This document shows, one piece after another, positions 1 to 6,094 of a DNA stretch of 14,830 bases; position 1 is the first letter of the stretch; every line of letters begins with the position of its first letter. The position numbers and the translations under genes were made by a program. The DNA is taken from the NCBI GenBank assembly GCA_043101835.1, contig JBICHM010000356.1, forward strand, positions 1-14,830, in the 5' to 3' direction. The stretch is from JBICHM01 sp043101835 (lineage in GTDB: Bacteria > Planctomycetota > Phycisphaerae > Phycisphaerales > UBA1924). A model generated the notes under the pieces. It made no database searches. It had not been told where the DNA came from and saw nothing but the letters and a program-made list of their open reading frames with translations.

Positions 1-888
1 GGTGCGCTCGAGCGCGCCGGCGTCGGTGGGGCGGTCGCGCGCCAGCTCGGCTCCGGCGCCGACGATGGTCGCCACGCGCTGCGCTTCAGCGAGATTGACG
101 CCGAGGGTCACGGGTGCAACTTCGTGCAGACCGGCGAGCGCGTGCATCGCGCGGGCGATGTCGTCGTCGGCGCGCCGGGCGGGGTCGGCGAGGTCGATGA
201 ACGCCATCGCGGGGCGTGACGCGGGGTCGATCGCCGGCAGCGCCTCGGTCGCGAGGCGTCGCCAGATCTCTTCGAGCGCGTGGTGCATCGTCCAGTTGCC
301 GAAGATCAGGGCGCGAGCGCCTTCGCAGCGCTCGCGGAGCGCGGGGAGGCCGCCGAGGCGCTCGAGCAGGCGCTCCCAGGTGATCCGATCGAGCGGGCCA
401 GGTTTGCCCAGCATGATCTTGCCGTCGTCGAACTCGAGGGCGTCGGTCTGCCCGGGCTCGGCAAGGCAGACGCATTCGCGGCAGGCGCGTGCGAAGTTTC
501 CGAAGACCGGGTGGGGCGCAGTCGAGAGGTCGGATTCGCCGACGGCCCCGAGGAACCGGACCGAAGCGCCGAGCGCGGCGAGTGCGCCGGCGTGCAGGGC
601 CGCGTTGCCGCCGGTCTTCTCGCGCCGGACGACAAGTTCGAAGTTGCCGGAGCGCTCGGCGGCGGCGCGGATGCGCGTCCCGAAGGCGTCGATCGACGCG
701 ATGCGTGTGTAGCCCTCCTCGCCCGGCGCCGCGCGTCGATCGACGACGTCGATGATGCGGTCGATGAAGGCGTCGAAGCCCGCGACGGCGCTGATGTGGG
801 CGCCGAGATCACCGGCGCGTTCGATCGCATCGGCGGCGCGCGCGCAGACCAGGTGCCGGGGTGGCGCTTCGTCGCCCATGCGGCGCAT
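1..888 (-). CDS. PfkB-family carbohydrate kinase (ribokinase-like), C-terminus beyond window edge
   Basis: This frame stays open for 296 codons and reaches the window edge with no stop. Family members phosphorylate sugars, nucleosides or sugar phosphates with ATP in the cytoplasm; the substrate here cannot be told. Visible marks are an N-terminal strand with AVAGFDAFIDRIIDVV (residues 34-49), the first PfkB signature region KTGGNAALHAGALAALGASV (91-110) followed by RFLGAVGESD, an acidic strand FDDGKIML (153-160), and LGVNLAEAQRV (262-272), which matches the N-x-x-E segment of the fold. The second PfkB signature with the catalytic Asp (DTxGAGD) should lie in the missing part. The start is uncertain: ATG at 888 is chosen, ATG at 879 is the alternative, and neither has a strong ribosome site. 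It lies 43 bp after the coiled-coil gene and may be translated from the same message. Very similar sense and antisense GC bias makes this gene easy to miss. Confidence 0.85.
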   Translation of the reverse strand, partial: MRRMGDEAPPRHLVCARAADAIERAGDLGAHISAVAGFDAFIDRIIDVVDRRAAPGEEGYTRIASIDAFGTRIRAAAERSGNFELVVRREKTGGNAALHAGALAALGASVRFLGAVGESDLSTAPHPVFGNFARACRECVCLAEPGQTDALEFDDGKIMLGKPGPLDRITWERLLERLGGLPALRERCEGARALIFGNWTMHHALEEIWRRLATEALPAIDPASRPAMAFIDLADPARRADDDIARAMHALAGLHEVAPVTLGVNLAEAQRVATIVGAGAELARDRPTDAGALERT

Positions 889-931
889 TGCATCCGACGC
901 GATGCGTGCTGGCAAGCGTCCAGCGGGGCGG

Positions 932-1201
932 TCAGGCGGCCGGCGGGCGCCAGCCGGCGTCGCGCGGGAGGTGGAGCGCATCGTCGAGCTCGTCGCGGAG
1001 TTCGTCGATCTCGCGCTGCATGCGGTGGATGGTCTGCTCGAGTTCCTCGGTCGTCGCGGCGGCGGTCAGGACTTCGGCCGCGAGCGCCTCGGCTTCACTC
1101 GGCTCATCGCGCCAACCCACCGGGAAGGGCAGGACATCGCGCTCTTGCGCGCGCTCGGCTTCATCGGGGGCGTCGGCGTGTCGAAGGCGGAGTCGGGACA
1201 T
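932..1201 (-). CDS. small hypothetical protein with predicted coiled coil (89 aa)
   Basis: I do not recognise a family. The start at 1201 is supported by GGAGGA about seven bases upstream on the minus strand; an in-frame ATG at 1246 lacks such a site. The protein begins basic (MSRLRLRHAD), has a proline/tryptophan stretch VLPFPVGWRDEP (23-34), then a long charged helix (about 35-76) with leucine/isoleucine spacing typical of a coiled coil (TEELEQTIHRMQREIDELRD, 51-70), and ends in a short proline-rich tail RPPAA. There is no signal peptide or membrane segment, so it should be cytoplasmic. It sits 66 bp after plsY and 43 bp before the PfkB kinase on the same strand, so cotranscription is likely. 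Function unknown; a dimerising or scaffold role is only a guess from the helix. Confidence 0.72.
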   Translation of the reverse strand: MSRLRLRHADAPDEAERAQERDVLPFPVGWRDEPSEAEALAAEVLTAAATTEELEQTIHRMQREIDELRDELDDALHLPRDAGWRPPAA

Positions 1202-1215
1202 GGGGCTGTCCTCCA

Positions 1216-1236
1216 GTGCGCAGCGTGTCGGCGCAC
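1216..1236 (-). repeat. inverted repeat just upstream of the coiled-coil gene's ribosome site
   Basis: Perfect 6-bp arms GTGCGC and GCGCAC are separated by nine bases in the 66-bp gap after plsY. In the transcript the hairpin would end immediately before the GGAGGA site of the coiled-coil gene. It could slow ribosomes or mark an RNA-processing point between the two genes, but short arms like this arise often by chance in GC-rich DNA. Confidence 0.35.
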
Positions 1237-1267
1237 CAACGCGCATCGACCGAGGCGCAGCTGGGGA

Positions 1268-2026
1268 TCAGGCGCGGTCGGGAAAACCCGTGTCGTCCTC
1301 CGACGTCTGTGTCGTGTGTGCGGGCGCGCCGGACTTTCCGGACGACGCTCCGGTGGGTGTCGACGCGCCGATGCGGGGTTCGACGCCCCGAATCGTCCGC
1401 GCAATATTGCCCTTGTGGCGCCAGACGACCAGCGCGGCGAGAGCGCCGGTGGCCACGAGGAAGGGCGCTGCACGCCGCCAGCGATCCTCGCCCTCGAGCG
1501 TGAGCAGCACGGCGGCGCCGGTCCACAGCGGCACGCTCAGCCCGGCGATGCAGGAGGCGACGCCGACGTAGCGCGTGAGACGCGCGGTGGCGATCCAGAC
1601 CGCGGCCCCGAGCAGCGCGGGGACGGTGAGCTGCGGGAAGACGCCCAGCACGCTGCCGAGCCCCGTCGCGACGCCCTTGCCGCCCTTGAATCGGAGCCAG
1701 ACCGGGAAGATGTGTCCGAGCACCGGGCAGGTCGCGACTCCCAGCCACGCCCAGGCCTCGGCGGGGCCGAGATCGGGGCGCGCGAGGACGCCCGCAATCC
1801 AACCGGCCAGGAGGGTTGGGACGAGCCCTTTGCACACGTCCAGCACGAAGCAGAGGATCCCGAGGCGCCGGCCGAGCACGCGCATGGCGTTGGTGGCGCC
1901 GATGTTCCCGGAGCCGTGGTCGCGGATGTCGACGCCGCGCGCGAAGCCCATGAGCAGGCCGACGGGGATCGAGCCGACGAAATACGCGCAGGCGGCAAGG
2001 ATGGTCCACATCAGCGCTGGGGGCAT
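1268..2026 (-). CDS. plsY: PlsY, acyl-phosphate:glycerol-3-phosphate acyltransferase
   Basis: PlsY is an inner-membrane enzyme that transfers the acyl group of acyl-phosphate to glycerol-3-phosphate, giving lysophosphatidic acid, the first step of phospholipid synthesis. All three family motifs are visible: HGSGNIGATNAMR (residues 37-49), GHIFPVWLRFKGGKGVATGL (104-123, the glycine-rich glycerol-phosphate site) and RHKGNIARTIRGVEPRIG (203-220). Hydrophobic membrane segments lie around 8-28, 56-82, 125-147, 152-177 and 186-202. ATG at 2026 is chosen because GGAG stands six bases upstream; ATG at 2011 is possible. At 252 aa it is longer than the usual length near 200, owing partly to a polar Ser/Thr/Gly-rich tail of about 32 residues after motif 3. 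It follows the protease gene by 78 bp on the same strand. A TTGACG at 2088-2093 could be a -35 element of its own promoter, though the matching -10 is poor. Confidence 0.96.
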   Translation of the reverse strand: MPPALMWTILAACAYFVGSIPVGLLMGFARGVDIRDHGSGNIGATNAMRVLGRRLGILCFVLDVCKGLVPTLLAGWIAGVLARPDLGPAEAWAWLGVATCPVLGHIFPVWLRFKGGKGVATGLGSVLGVFPQLTVPALLGAAVWIATARLTRYVGVASCIAGLSVPLWTGAAVLLTLEGEDRWRRAAPFLVATGALAALVVWRHKGNIARTIRGVEPRIGASTPTGASSGKSGAPAHTTQTSEDDTGFPDRA

Positions 2027-2042
2027 GCGCGGCTCCGCATCA

Positions 2043-2056
2043 CCGGCGCTTGCCGG
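2043..2056. repeat. short inverted repeat between protease gene and plsY
   Basis: Arms CCGGC and GCCGG with a four-base loop lie in the 78-bp gap between the protease stop and the plsY start. No T-run follows on either strand, so it is not a standard terminator. The gap shows no other structure, and readthrough from the protease gene into plsY is possible. Confidence 0.3.
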
Positions 2057-2104
2057 CTGGGCGGATGCTGGTCGAGCCTGCGATGAGCGTCAAGCGCGGT
2101 TGCG

Positions 2105-4354
2105 TTACGGGCAGGGGCCCCACATGCCCAGCAGGACGCCGAGGTCGTTGCCGTTCACGACGCCGTCGCCGGTCAGGTCATACGGCGCCGAGCGATTCTG
2201 GCCCCACTCGCCGAGCAACTCGCCGAGATCCTGGCCATTCACAACGCCGTCGCCGTCGATATCGCCGAGGCAGGCGACGCCATCAGTGAGGTCGCCGGTC
2301 ACGGCGAGGGCGTAGCCCTGCGTGCCGATGTTCACGGCGCGACCGATGATGCGGACGGTCCAGGCGCCGATCTCGGGCGAGGCGACGTGGACCTGCTCGA
2401 CGTTGTTGAGCGGATCCCACGAGCCGCCGGTGATCGACTGGGCGGTCGTCGTGCTGAAGACGTTGCCGCGGTAGGTCACGCCGGAGGGGCTGATGACCTC
2501 GAGGTCGAGGTCGTTGACCGGGGCGGCCGGCGCGAACGCCTCGGCCGGGGCGTCGGTGAAGGTCATGGTGACGCGCAGCTGCTCGCCGGGCGACTCAACG
2601 AAGATGGTCTGCTCGGCGGTGTCGTTCGTCGAGAGCGCCTCGGGCGAGGTGTTCCAGACGTCGACGATGCGCAGTTCGCGCGAGTCGCCGGGGAGGTAGA
2701 GGGCGTTGTCGAGCGCGACGCGTCCCCAGCCTTCGCTCGAGTTCGGGTAGTTGTAGCCGCCGTGGGCGATGCCGGTGGCGTCCATCGCGCTGTTGAGCAG
2801 CGTGGCCTTGAGCAGCGCGCCGGAGGGCACGAGCGAATCGGAAGGCGTGGCGACACCGCTGGGGTAGTAGCCATCGACGAAGTACTGGCGCGCGAGCAGG
2901 GCGGTTCCGGCGACCCCGGGCGCGGCCATCGAGGTGCCGGACTTGCTGGAGAGGCCGCAGGTCTCGGCGTTGGGCCATGCGGAGGCGGACATGATGCCGA
3001 TGCCCGGGGCCATGATGTCGGGCTTGCGCCGGCCGTCGGCTGTGGGGCCGACGCCGCCGTAGCCCTTCTGGTCCTGCGACGGCGTGTCGCGCGTGGCGGC
3101 GACGGCGAGCAGGTTCTTGGCGTTCTCGGGAGTGCGGATCGTCGAGAGGTTGCTCTCGGCGAAGATCACGAGGTTGTCCTCGTGGTCCCACATGAACTCA
3201 TCGATCGTGCGGCACCAGCCGGTGTACGACGTGGAGTTGTCGTCGCCCCAGGAGTTGGTGTGGATGAAGGCGCCCTGGGTGCGATGCAGTTCGAGCAGGG
3301 GGCCGAAGAGCGTGCCGGTCGCGGAGTCCGAGAGGGAGGGCAGGTCGTTGAAGACGATCTTCGCGTCGTAGGCGACGCCGCGCGTGTCGGTGTTGTCGCC
3401 GTTGTCGCCGGCGACGGTGCCGGCGACGTGCGTGCCGTGCGAGCCGTACCCCAGCGCGGTGTTGAAGGCGAGGATCTTGCGGTGCCCGGGATAGACGCCC
3501 GCGCCGAGGATCGGCACGTTGGGATCGCGAAACGAGCAGTGCAGGACATCGATCTTGGTGTCGAGCACGCCGACGATCTGGCCGGCGCCGGTGAGGCCTG
3601 CGCCGTAGAGCGGCGTGCTGCCATTCTGGTTGGTCTGCACGATCCAGCGGACCGTCGCGTTGCGCGTGGTCGCCTCGGGCGCCTCCTCAATAAAGAGGAT
3701 CTCGTCGATCGCGGCGATCTTGCGTTCGGCGCCGGCGGGCACGGCGACGGCGATGGTGGTGCGGTCGCCGGTTGATTCGGTGGCGATCAGCGTCGCGCCG
3801 TCGATCGCTTCGATCTGGTCGATCGCGCCGACGCCGTCGCCGACAAGCGTGATGTGCAGCAGCGTGATGCCGGCTTCGGCAAGCTCGATGCGCTCGGGCG
3901 TCTCGAAGACGCGCCGGCCGATCTCGGGCGCAAGCTTCCATTCGGGGCGCATCGCGCCGGCCCAGCGCACGAAGCCGAGATCTCGCACTGAATCGGGCGT
4001 GGCGGCGCTGGTGTCGGCGAGGAAGGCGCCGCTGCCGACGTAGCCCCCGATGCGGACGCCGGCGCGTTCGAGGGCGGCGCGGCGAGCGGGCGTCATGGGG
4101 CCGTCGAGTTGCAGCAGACGCGGCGCGCGCGCCGCCTCGGCGCGGACCGAATCAGCGAGCGTTCGGTTGCGTGCGGTGTCGATAGCAACACCACGGAGCC
4201 GGATCTGCGACGCGATCGGGGTCGCGCGGCGCGGAGCGTCGTTGTGCTCCTGCACCTCGGCGTGGGGCCTGGGGCCGAACGGCTGGGCGCCATGGCTCGG
4301 CACGGCAAGGCCGGCGAACGCGACGAGCGCAACTACAACAGAACCGCGGACCAT
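2105..4354 (-). CDS. secreted subtilisin-like (S8) serine protease with C-terminal dockerin-like repeats
   Basis: This 749-residue exported endopeptidase has a signal peptide (MVRGSVVVALVAFAGLAVPS, cleavage near 22), a long prodomain-like region to about 235, an S8 catalytic domain, a beta-rich domain (about 560-690) and two dockerin-like repeats. The triad is visible: Asp265 in GVLDTKID, His306 in GSHGTHVAGT, Ser475 in SGTSMAAPGVAG; the oxyanion Asn is probably N402 in FAESN. KPDIMAPG also fits the family. The repeats (about 697-718 and 726-746) carry DxDGDGVVNGxDLG calcium loops and are bracketed by Cys695 and Cys748, which may form a disulfide. Such repeats are common at the ends of planctomycete exported proteins, probably for cell-surface placement. 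The frame extends upstream to 4528, but ATG at 4354 has a GGGAGAGG ribosome site and starts the signal peptide. Odd points are Lys after LDT where Gly is usual, and ESN in place of AGN. Confidence 0.94.
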   Translation of the reverse strand: MVRGSVVVALVAFAGLAVPSHGAQPFGPRPHAEVQEHNDAPRRATPIASQIRLRGVAIDTARNRTLADSVRAEAARAPRLLQLDGPMTPARRAALERAGVRIGGYVGSGAFLADTSAATPDSVRDLGFVRWAGAMRPEWKLAPEIGRRVFETPERIELAEAGITLLHITLVGDGVGAIDQIEAIDGATLIATESTGDRTTIAVAVPAGAERKIAAIDEILFIEEAPEATTRNATVRWIVQTNQNGSTPLYGAGLTGAGQIVGVLDTKIDVLHCSFRDPNVPILGAGVYPGHRKILAFNTALGYGSHGTHVAGTVAGDNGDNTDTRGVAYDAKIVFNDLPSLSDSATGTLFGPLLELHRTQGAFIHTNSWGDDNSTSYTGWCRTIDEFMWDHEDNLVIFAESNLSTIRTPENAKNLLAVAATRDTPSQDQKGYGGVGPTADGRRKPDIMAPGIGIMSASAWPNAETCGLSSKSGTSMAAPGVAGTALLARQYFVDGYYPSGVATPSDSLVPSGALLKATLLNSAMDATGIAHGGYNYPNSSEGWGRVALDNALYLPGDSRELRIVDVWNTSPEALSTNDTAEQTIFVESPGEQLRVTMTFTDAPAEAFAPAAPVNDLDLEVISPSGVTYRGNVFSTTTAQSITGGSWDPLNNVEQVHVASPEIGAWTVRIIGRAVNIGTQGYALAVTGDLTDGVACLGDIDGDGVVNGQDLGELLGEWGQNRSAPYDLTGDGVVNGNDLGVLLGMWGPCP

Positions 4355-4373
4355 CAGCACCTCTCCCGTCGCC

Positions 4374-4389
4374 CGGGCTCTCCAGCCCG
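4374..4389 (-). repeat. 6-bp hairpin in the protease leader
   Basis: Arms CGGGCT and AGCCCG flank a four-base loop 20 bases upstream of the protease start, immediately before its ribosome site. In the transcript this would fold next to the translation start. It may tune initiation, but it may also be a chance GC-rich repeat. Confidence 0.35.
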
Positions 4390-4507
4390 CGCCTCGCACC
4401 ATGCAGGCACGCACCGCGCACGACAGAAAGCCGCCGCGCCCAATCGTGTCCGCTCTCCTCTCCCCGGCCAACGTGAGGGGTCGCCGGGGGTTCTCCTCAG
4501 ATGCCTC

Positions 4508-4536
4508 AGTAAACCCCGAGGGGCCCATGGAAGCAA
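4508..4536 (-). promoter_or_regulatory. candidate sigma-70-type promoter for the protease gene
   Basis: On the minus strand TTGCTT (4536-4531) and TTTACT (4513-4508) are separated by 17 bases, matching the consensus at 3 and 4 of 6 positions. Transcription would start near 4501 and give a leader of roughly 150 nt. The match is weak, and planctomycete promoters are poorly defined. Confidence 0.3.
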
Positions 4537-4635
4537 GAGATTGGGGGCAAATCTCCGCGTTGGATGCCGAGAGCGCCCGCGCAATCGCGTTGCGAGCACC
4601 GCCTGCGGGCGGATCGACACCAACTGCGCAGATAT

Positions 4636-4656
4636 CCGGACCTGGAGCAGGTCCGG
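4636..4656 (-). terminator. 9-bp inverted repeat downstream of dnaN, possible terminator without U-run
   Basis: Arms CCGGACCTG and CAGGTCCGG are perfect and separated by only GAG, starting 31 bases past the dnaN stop. Its position suggests a 3-prime-end hairpin for the dnaN message. Neither strand has a T-run after it, so intrinsic termination is doubtful; it could instead protect the RNA end or be a protein site in the protease upstream region. Confidence 0.45.
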
Positions 4657-4687
4657 TTCCGCGTTTGGCGTCTGTGGGCGAGCCGAA

Positions 4688-5854
4688 CTATTGCAGGTTC
4701 ACGGGCATCACAACATACGTGAAGTCTGTGTCGGCTTTCAGCGTGCCCGGCTTGTTGGGCGCCTTCATCTCGAAGACGACGCGATCGATGTCGACGACCT
4801 TGAGCGCGTCGAGGATGAACTGGGGGTTGAAGCCGATTTCGATCTCGTCGCCGTCGAAGTCGTCGAGACCGACGGTGATCTCGGCTTCGCCCATCTCGGG
4901 CGCGCGGCTGCTGAGTCGCAGCGTGGTGCCGGACTTGCCCTTGCCTTTCTGGAAGGAGAGGCGCACGCCGCGCGATTCCTCGTTGGTGAGCAGCGCAGCG
5001 CGCCGGAAGGCGCTGGTGATTGAATCGACTTCGAAGGTGGCGCGCTTGTCCTGGTCGCGCGGAATGACGTCTTCGTAGGGCGGGAACGCGCCCTCAACGA
5101 GCGAGCAGGAGATTACGGCGTCGGGATCGTCGCCGGGGTCGCCGAGCGCGAAAAAGGCCTGGTTGTCGGTGACGCCGATGCGCACGGCTTCGTCACGTCC
5201 GCCGACGAGTTTGCTGACGAGCGACATCGCCTTCGACGGGATGATGCAGGAGACGCTCTCGGTCTCGGAGAGGGCGCCGCCGTCGATCGAGCCCTTGGCG
5301 TGCGCGAGGCGACGACCGTCGGTCGCGACGAGTTCGAGCTTCTTTCCCGAGCATTTCAGCAGCACGCCGTTGATGGCGTAGCGGCTGGTCTCGCGCGCGG
5401 TGGCGAAGAGCGTGCGGCTGACGAGGCGGACGAGTTCGCGCGCCTGGATGGTGATGACGCTCTCGCCGGCGTCGGCGAAACGCGGCATGGGCGGGAACTC
5501 GGCGGCGGGGTAACCGAAGACGGTGAACTTCGCGTCGGCGCCGCGGATGTGCACGGCGTCGTTGTCGGTCTCGATGGTGAGCGTGGCGTCGGCGTCCTCG
5601 GCCTGCACGATCTGGCGGAGCTTGTCGGCGGGGACGAGCGCCTCGCCGGGCTCCTGCACTTCGACGTTCGCGTCGGCGATCGAGAGGGAGACTTCGGTGT
5701 CGGTGGCGGCGAGCGTGAGCAGTCCGGCGTCGGCCTCGCGCGAGGCGGTGAGGCGCACGCAGGTGAGTTGCGGCTTGGGGCTGCGGCTGGGCGCCACGCT
5801 CGTGACCAGGTTGACCGCCTCCAGGAGGGCGGCGCGGTCGCAGATGACCTTCAT
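4688..5854 (-). CDS. dnaN: DNA polymerase III beta subunit (sliding clamp)
   Basis: DnaN is the ring-shaped dimer that clamps the replicative polymerase to DNA. The 388-residue length is close to the usual length of about 370-390. Family landmarks are visible in order: MKVICDRAALLEAVNLV at the N-terminus, FTVFGYPAAEFPPMP (110-124), SRYAINGVLL (157-166), LELVATDGRRLAHAKG (173-188), YEDVIPRD (260-267, hinge to domain III), IGFNPQFILDAL (340-351) and the terminal YVVMPVNLQ (380-388). The start at 5854 is set by this conserved N-terminus; upstream open frame back to 6994 overlaps tkt and is not real. The ribosome site is weak (GAGAGCGAG). Neighbours are tkt (divergent) and a secreted protease, not dnaA, recF or gyrB, and I see no DnaA boxes of the TTATCCACA type, so this is not an origin region. 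Confidence 0.98.
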   Translation of the reverse strand: MKVICDRAALLEAVNLVTSVAPSRSPKPQLTCVRLTASREADAGLLTLAATDTEVSLSIADANVEVQEPGEALVPADKLRQIVQAEDADATLTIETDNDAVHIRGADAKFTVFGYPAAEFPPMPRFADAGESVITIQARELVRLVSRTLFATARETSRYAINGVLLKCSGKKLELVATDGRRLAHAKGSIDGGALSETESVSCIIPSKAMSLVSKLVGGRDEAVRIGVTDNQAFFALGDPGDDPDAVISCSLVEGAFPPYEDVIPRDQDKRATFEVDSITSAFRRAALLTNEESRGVRLSFQKGKGKSGTTLRLSSRAPEMGEAEITVGLDDFDGDEIEIGFNPQFILDALKVVDIDRVVFEMKAPNKPGTLKADTDFTYVVMPVNLQ

Positions 5855-5919
5855 TGCAGTCTCGCTCTCAATCTCGTCGTACGGCCCGCCCTCGATCGCG
5901 GGGGGCTGATCGACTCGGG

Positions 5920-5947
5920 AGTGTACCGTTCCTGACCGATCCGTCAG
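5920..5947 (-). promoter_or_regulatory. candidate promoter of dnaN
   Basis: On the minus strand CTGACG (5947-5942) and TACACT (5925-5920) are 16 bases apart, each matching the sigma-70 consensus at 4 of 6 positions. The start point would be near 5913, leaving a leader of about 60 nt before the dnaN ATG. The -35 element and most of the spacer lie inside an 18-bp palindrome. Confidence 0.42.
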
Positions 5948-5948
5948 G
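5931..5948. promoter_or_regulatory. 18-bp near-perfect palindrome, candidate operator between dnaN and tkt
   Basis: The sequence CCTGACCGATCCGTCAGG equals its own reverse complement except at one symmetric pair (positions 7 and 12). It overlaps the -35 element and spacer of the candidate dnaN promoter and lies about 16 bases upstream of the candidate tkt -35. This is the shape and position expected of a dimeric repressor site, but no regulator is identified. Confidence 0.45.
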
Positions 5949-5963
5949 CCCGATCCCGGCAGG

Positions 5964-5992
5964 TTGTCGGGAAGGCCGGTAGGCTCGATAAT
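5964..5992 (+). promoter_or_regulatory. candidate promoter of tkt
   Basis: TTGTCG (5964-5969) and GATAAT (5987-5992) are separated by exactly 17 bases, matching the sigma-70 consensus at 4 and 5 of 6 positions. Transcription would begin near 5999, giving a leader of about 95 nt before tkt. It is one of the two best promoter matches in the window. Confidence 0.5.
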
Positions 5993-6094
5993 CGCCTCTC
6001 GGTCTCGATCCGTCCCTCCCGGCCCGTCGGTCGGCGTCGCGCCCTGCGCCGCCGGTCGCGAGCGCCGTCCGTGCCACGCAGACAGGAACCCCCC

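Larger units (their letters stand above)
4355..4687. other. 333-bp intergenic region between dnaN and the protease gene
   Basis: No gene is supported here. An in-frame upward extension of the protease frame (to 4528) crosses much of it but lacks a good start and would bury the signal peptide. The region holds a 9-bp inverted repeat just after dnaN, a weak promoter candidate for the protease and a small leader hairpin, each listed separately. Its base composition is slightly less GC-rich than the flanking genes, as expected for non-coding DNA. Confidence 0.7.

Noticed and set aside
572..888. 195-codon minus-strand frame starting at 893 in place of the kinase
   Set aside because: Ser/Ala/Pro/Arg-rich shadow in a different frame; the frame from 888 has PfkB motifs and stays open to the window edge.
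280..1503. Plus-strand open frame of 407 codons over the kinase, coiled-coil and plsY genes
   Set aside because: It spans three minus-strand genes, two of them with recognisable family motifs, and shows none itself.
752..2086. Plus-strand open frame of 444 codons over plsY
   Set aside because: Antisense to a definite plsY; the Asp/Glu/Ala/Arg-rich product has no recognisable feature.
2387..3775. Plus-strand open frame of 462 codons within the protease gene
   Set aside because: Antisense shadow; the minus-strand frame holds the complete S8 triad.
5855..6094. Replication origin next to dnaN
   Set aside because: No DnaA-box cluster or AT-rich unwinding stretch; dnaA is not adjacent.
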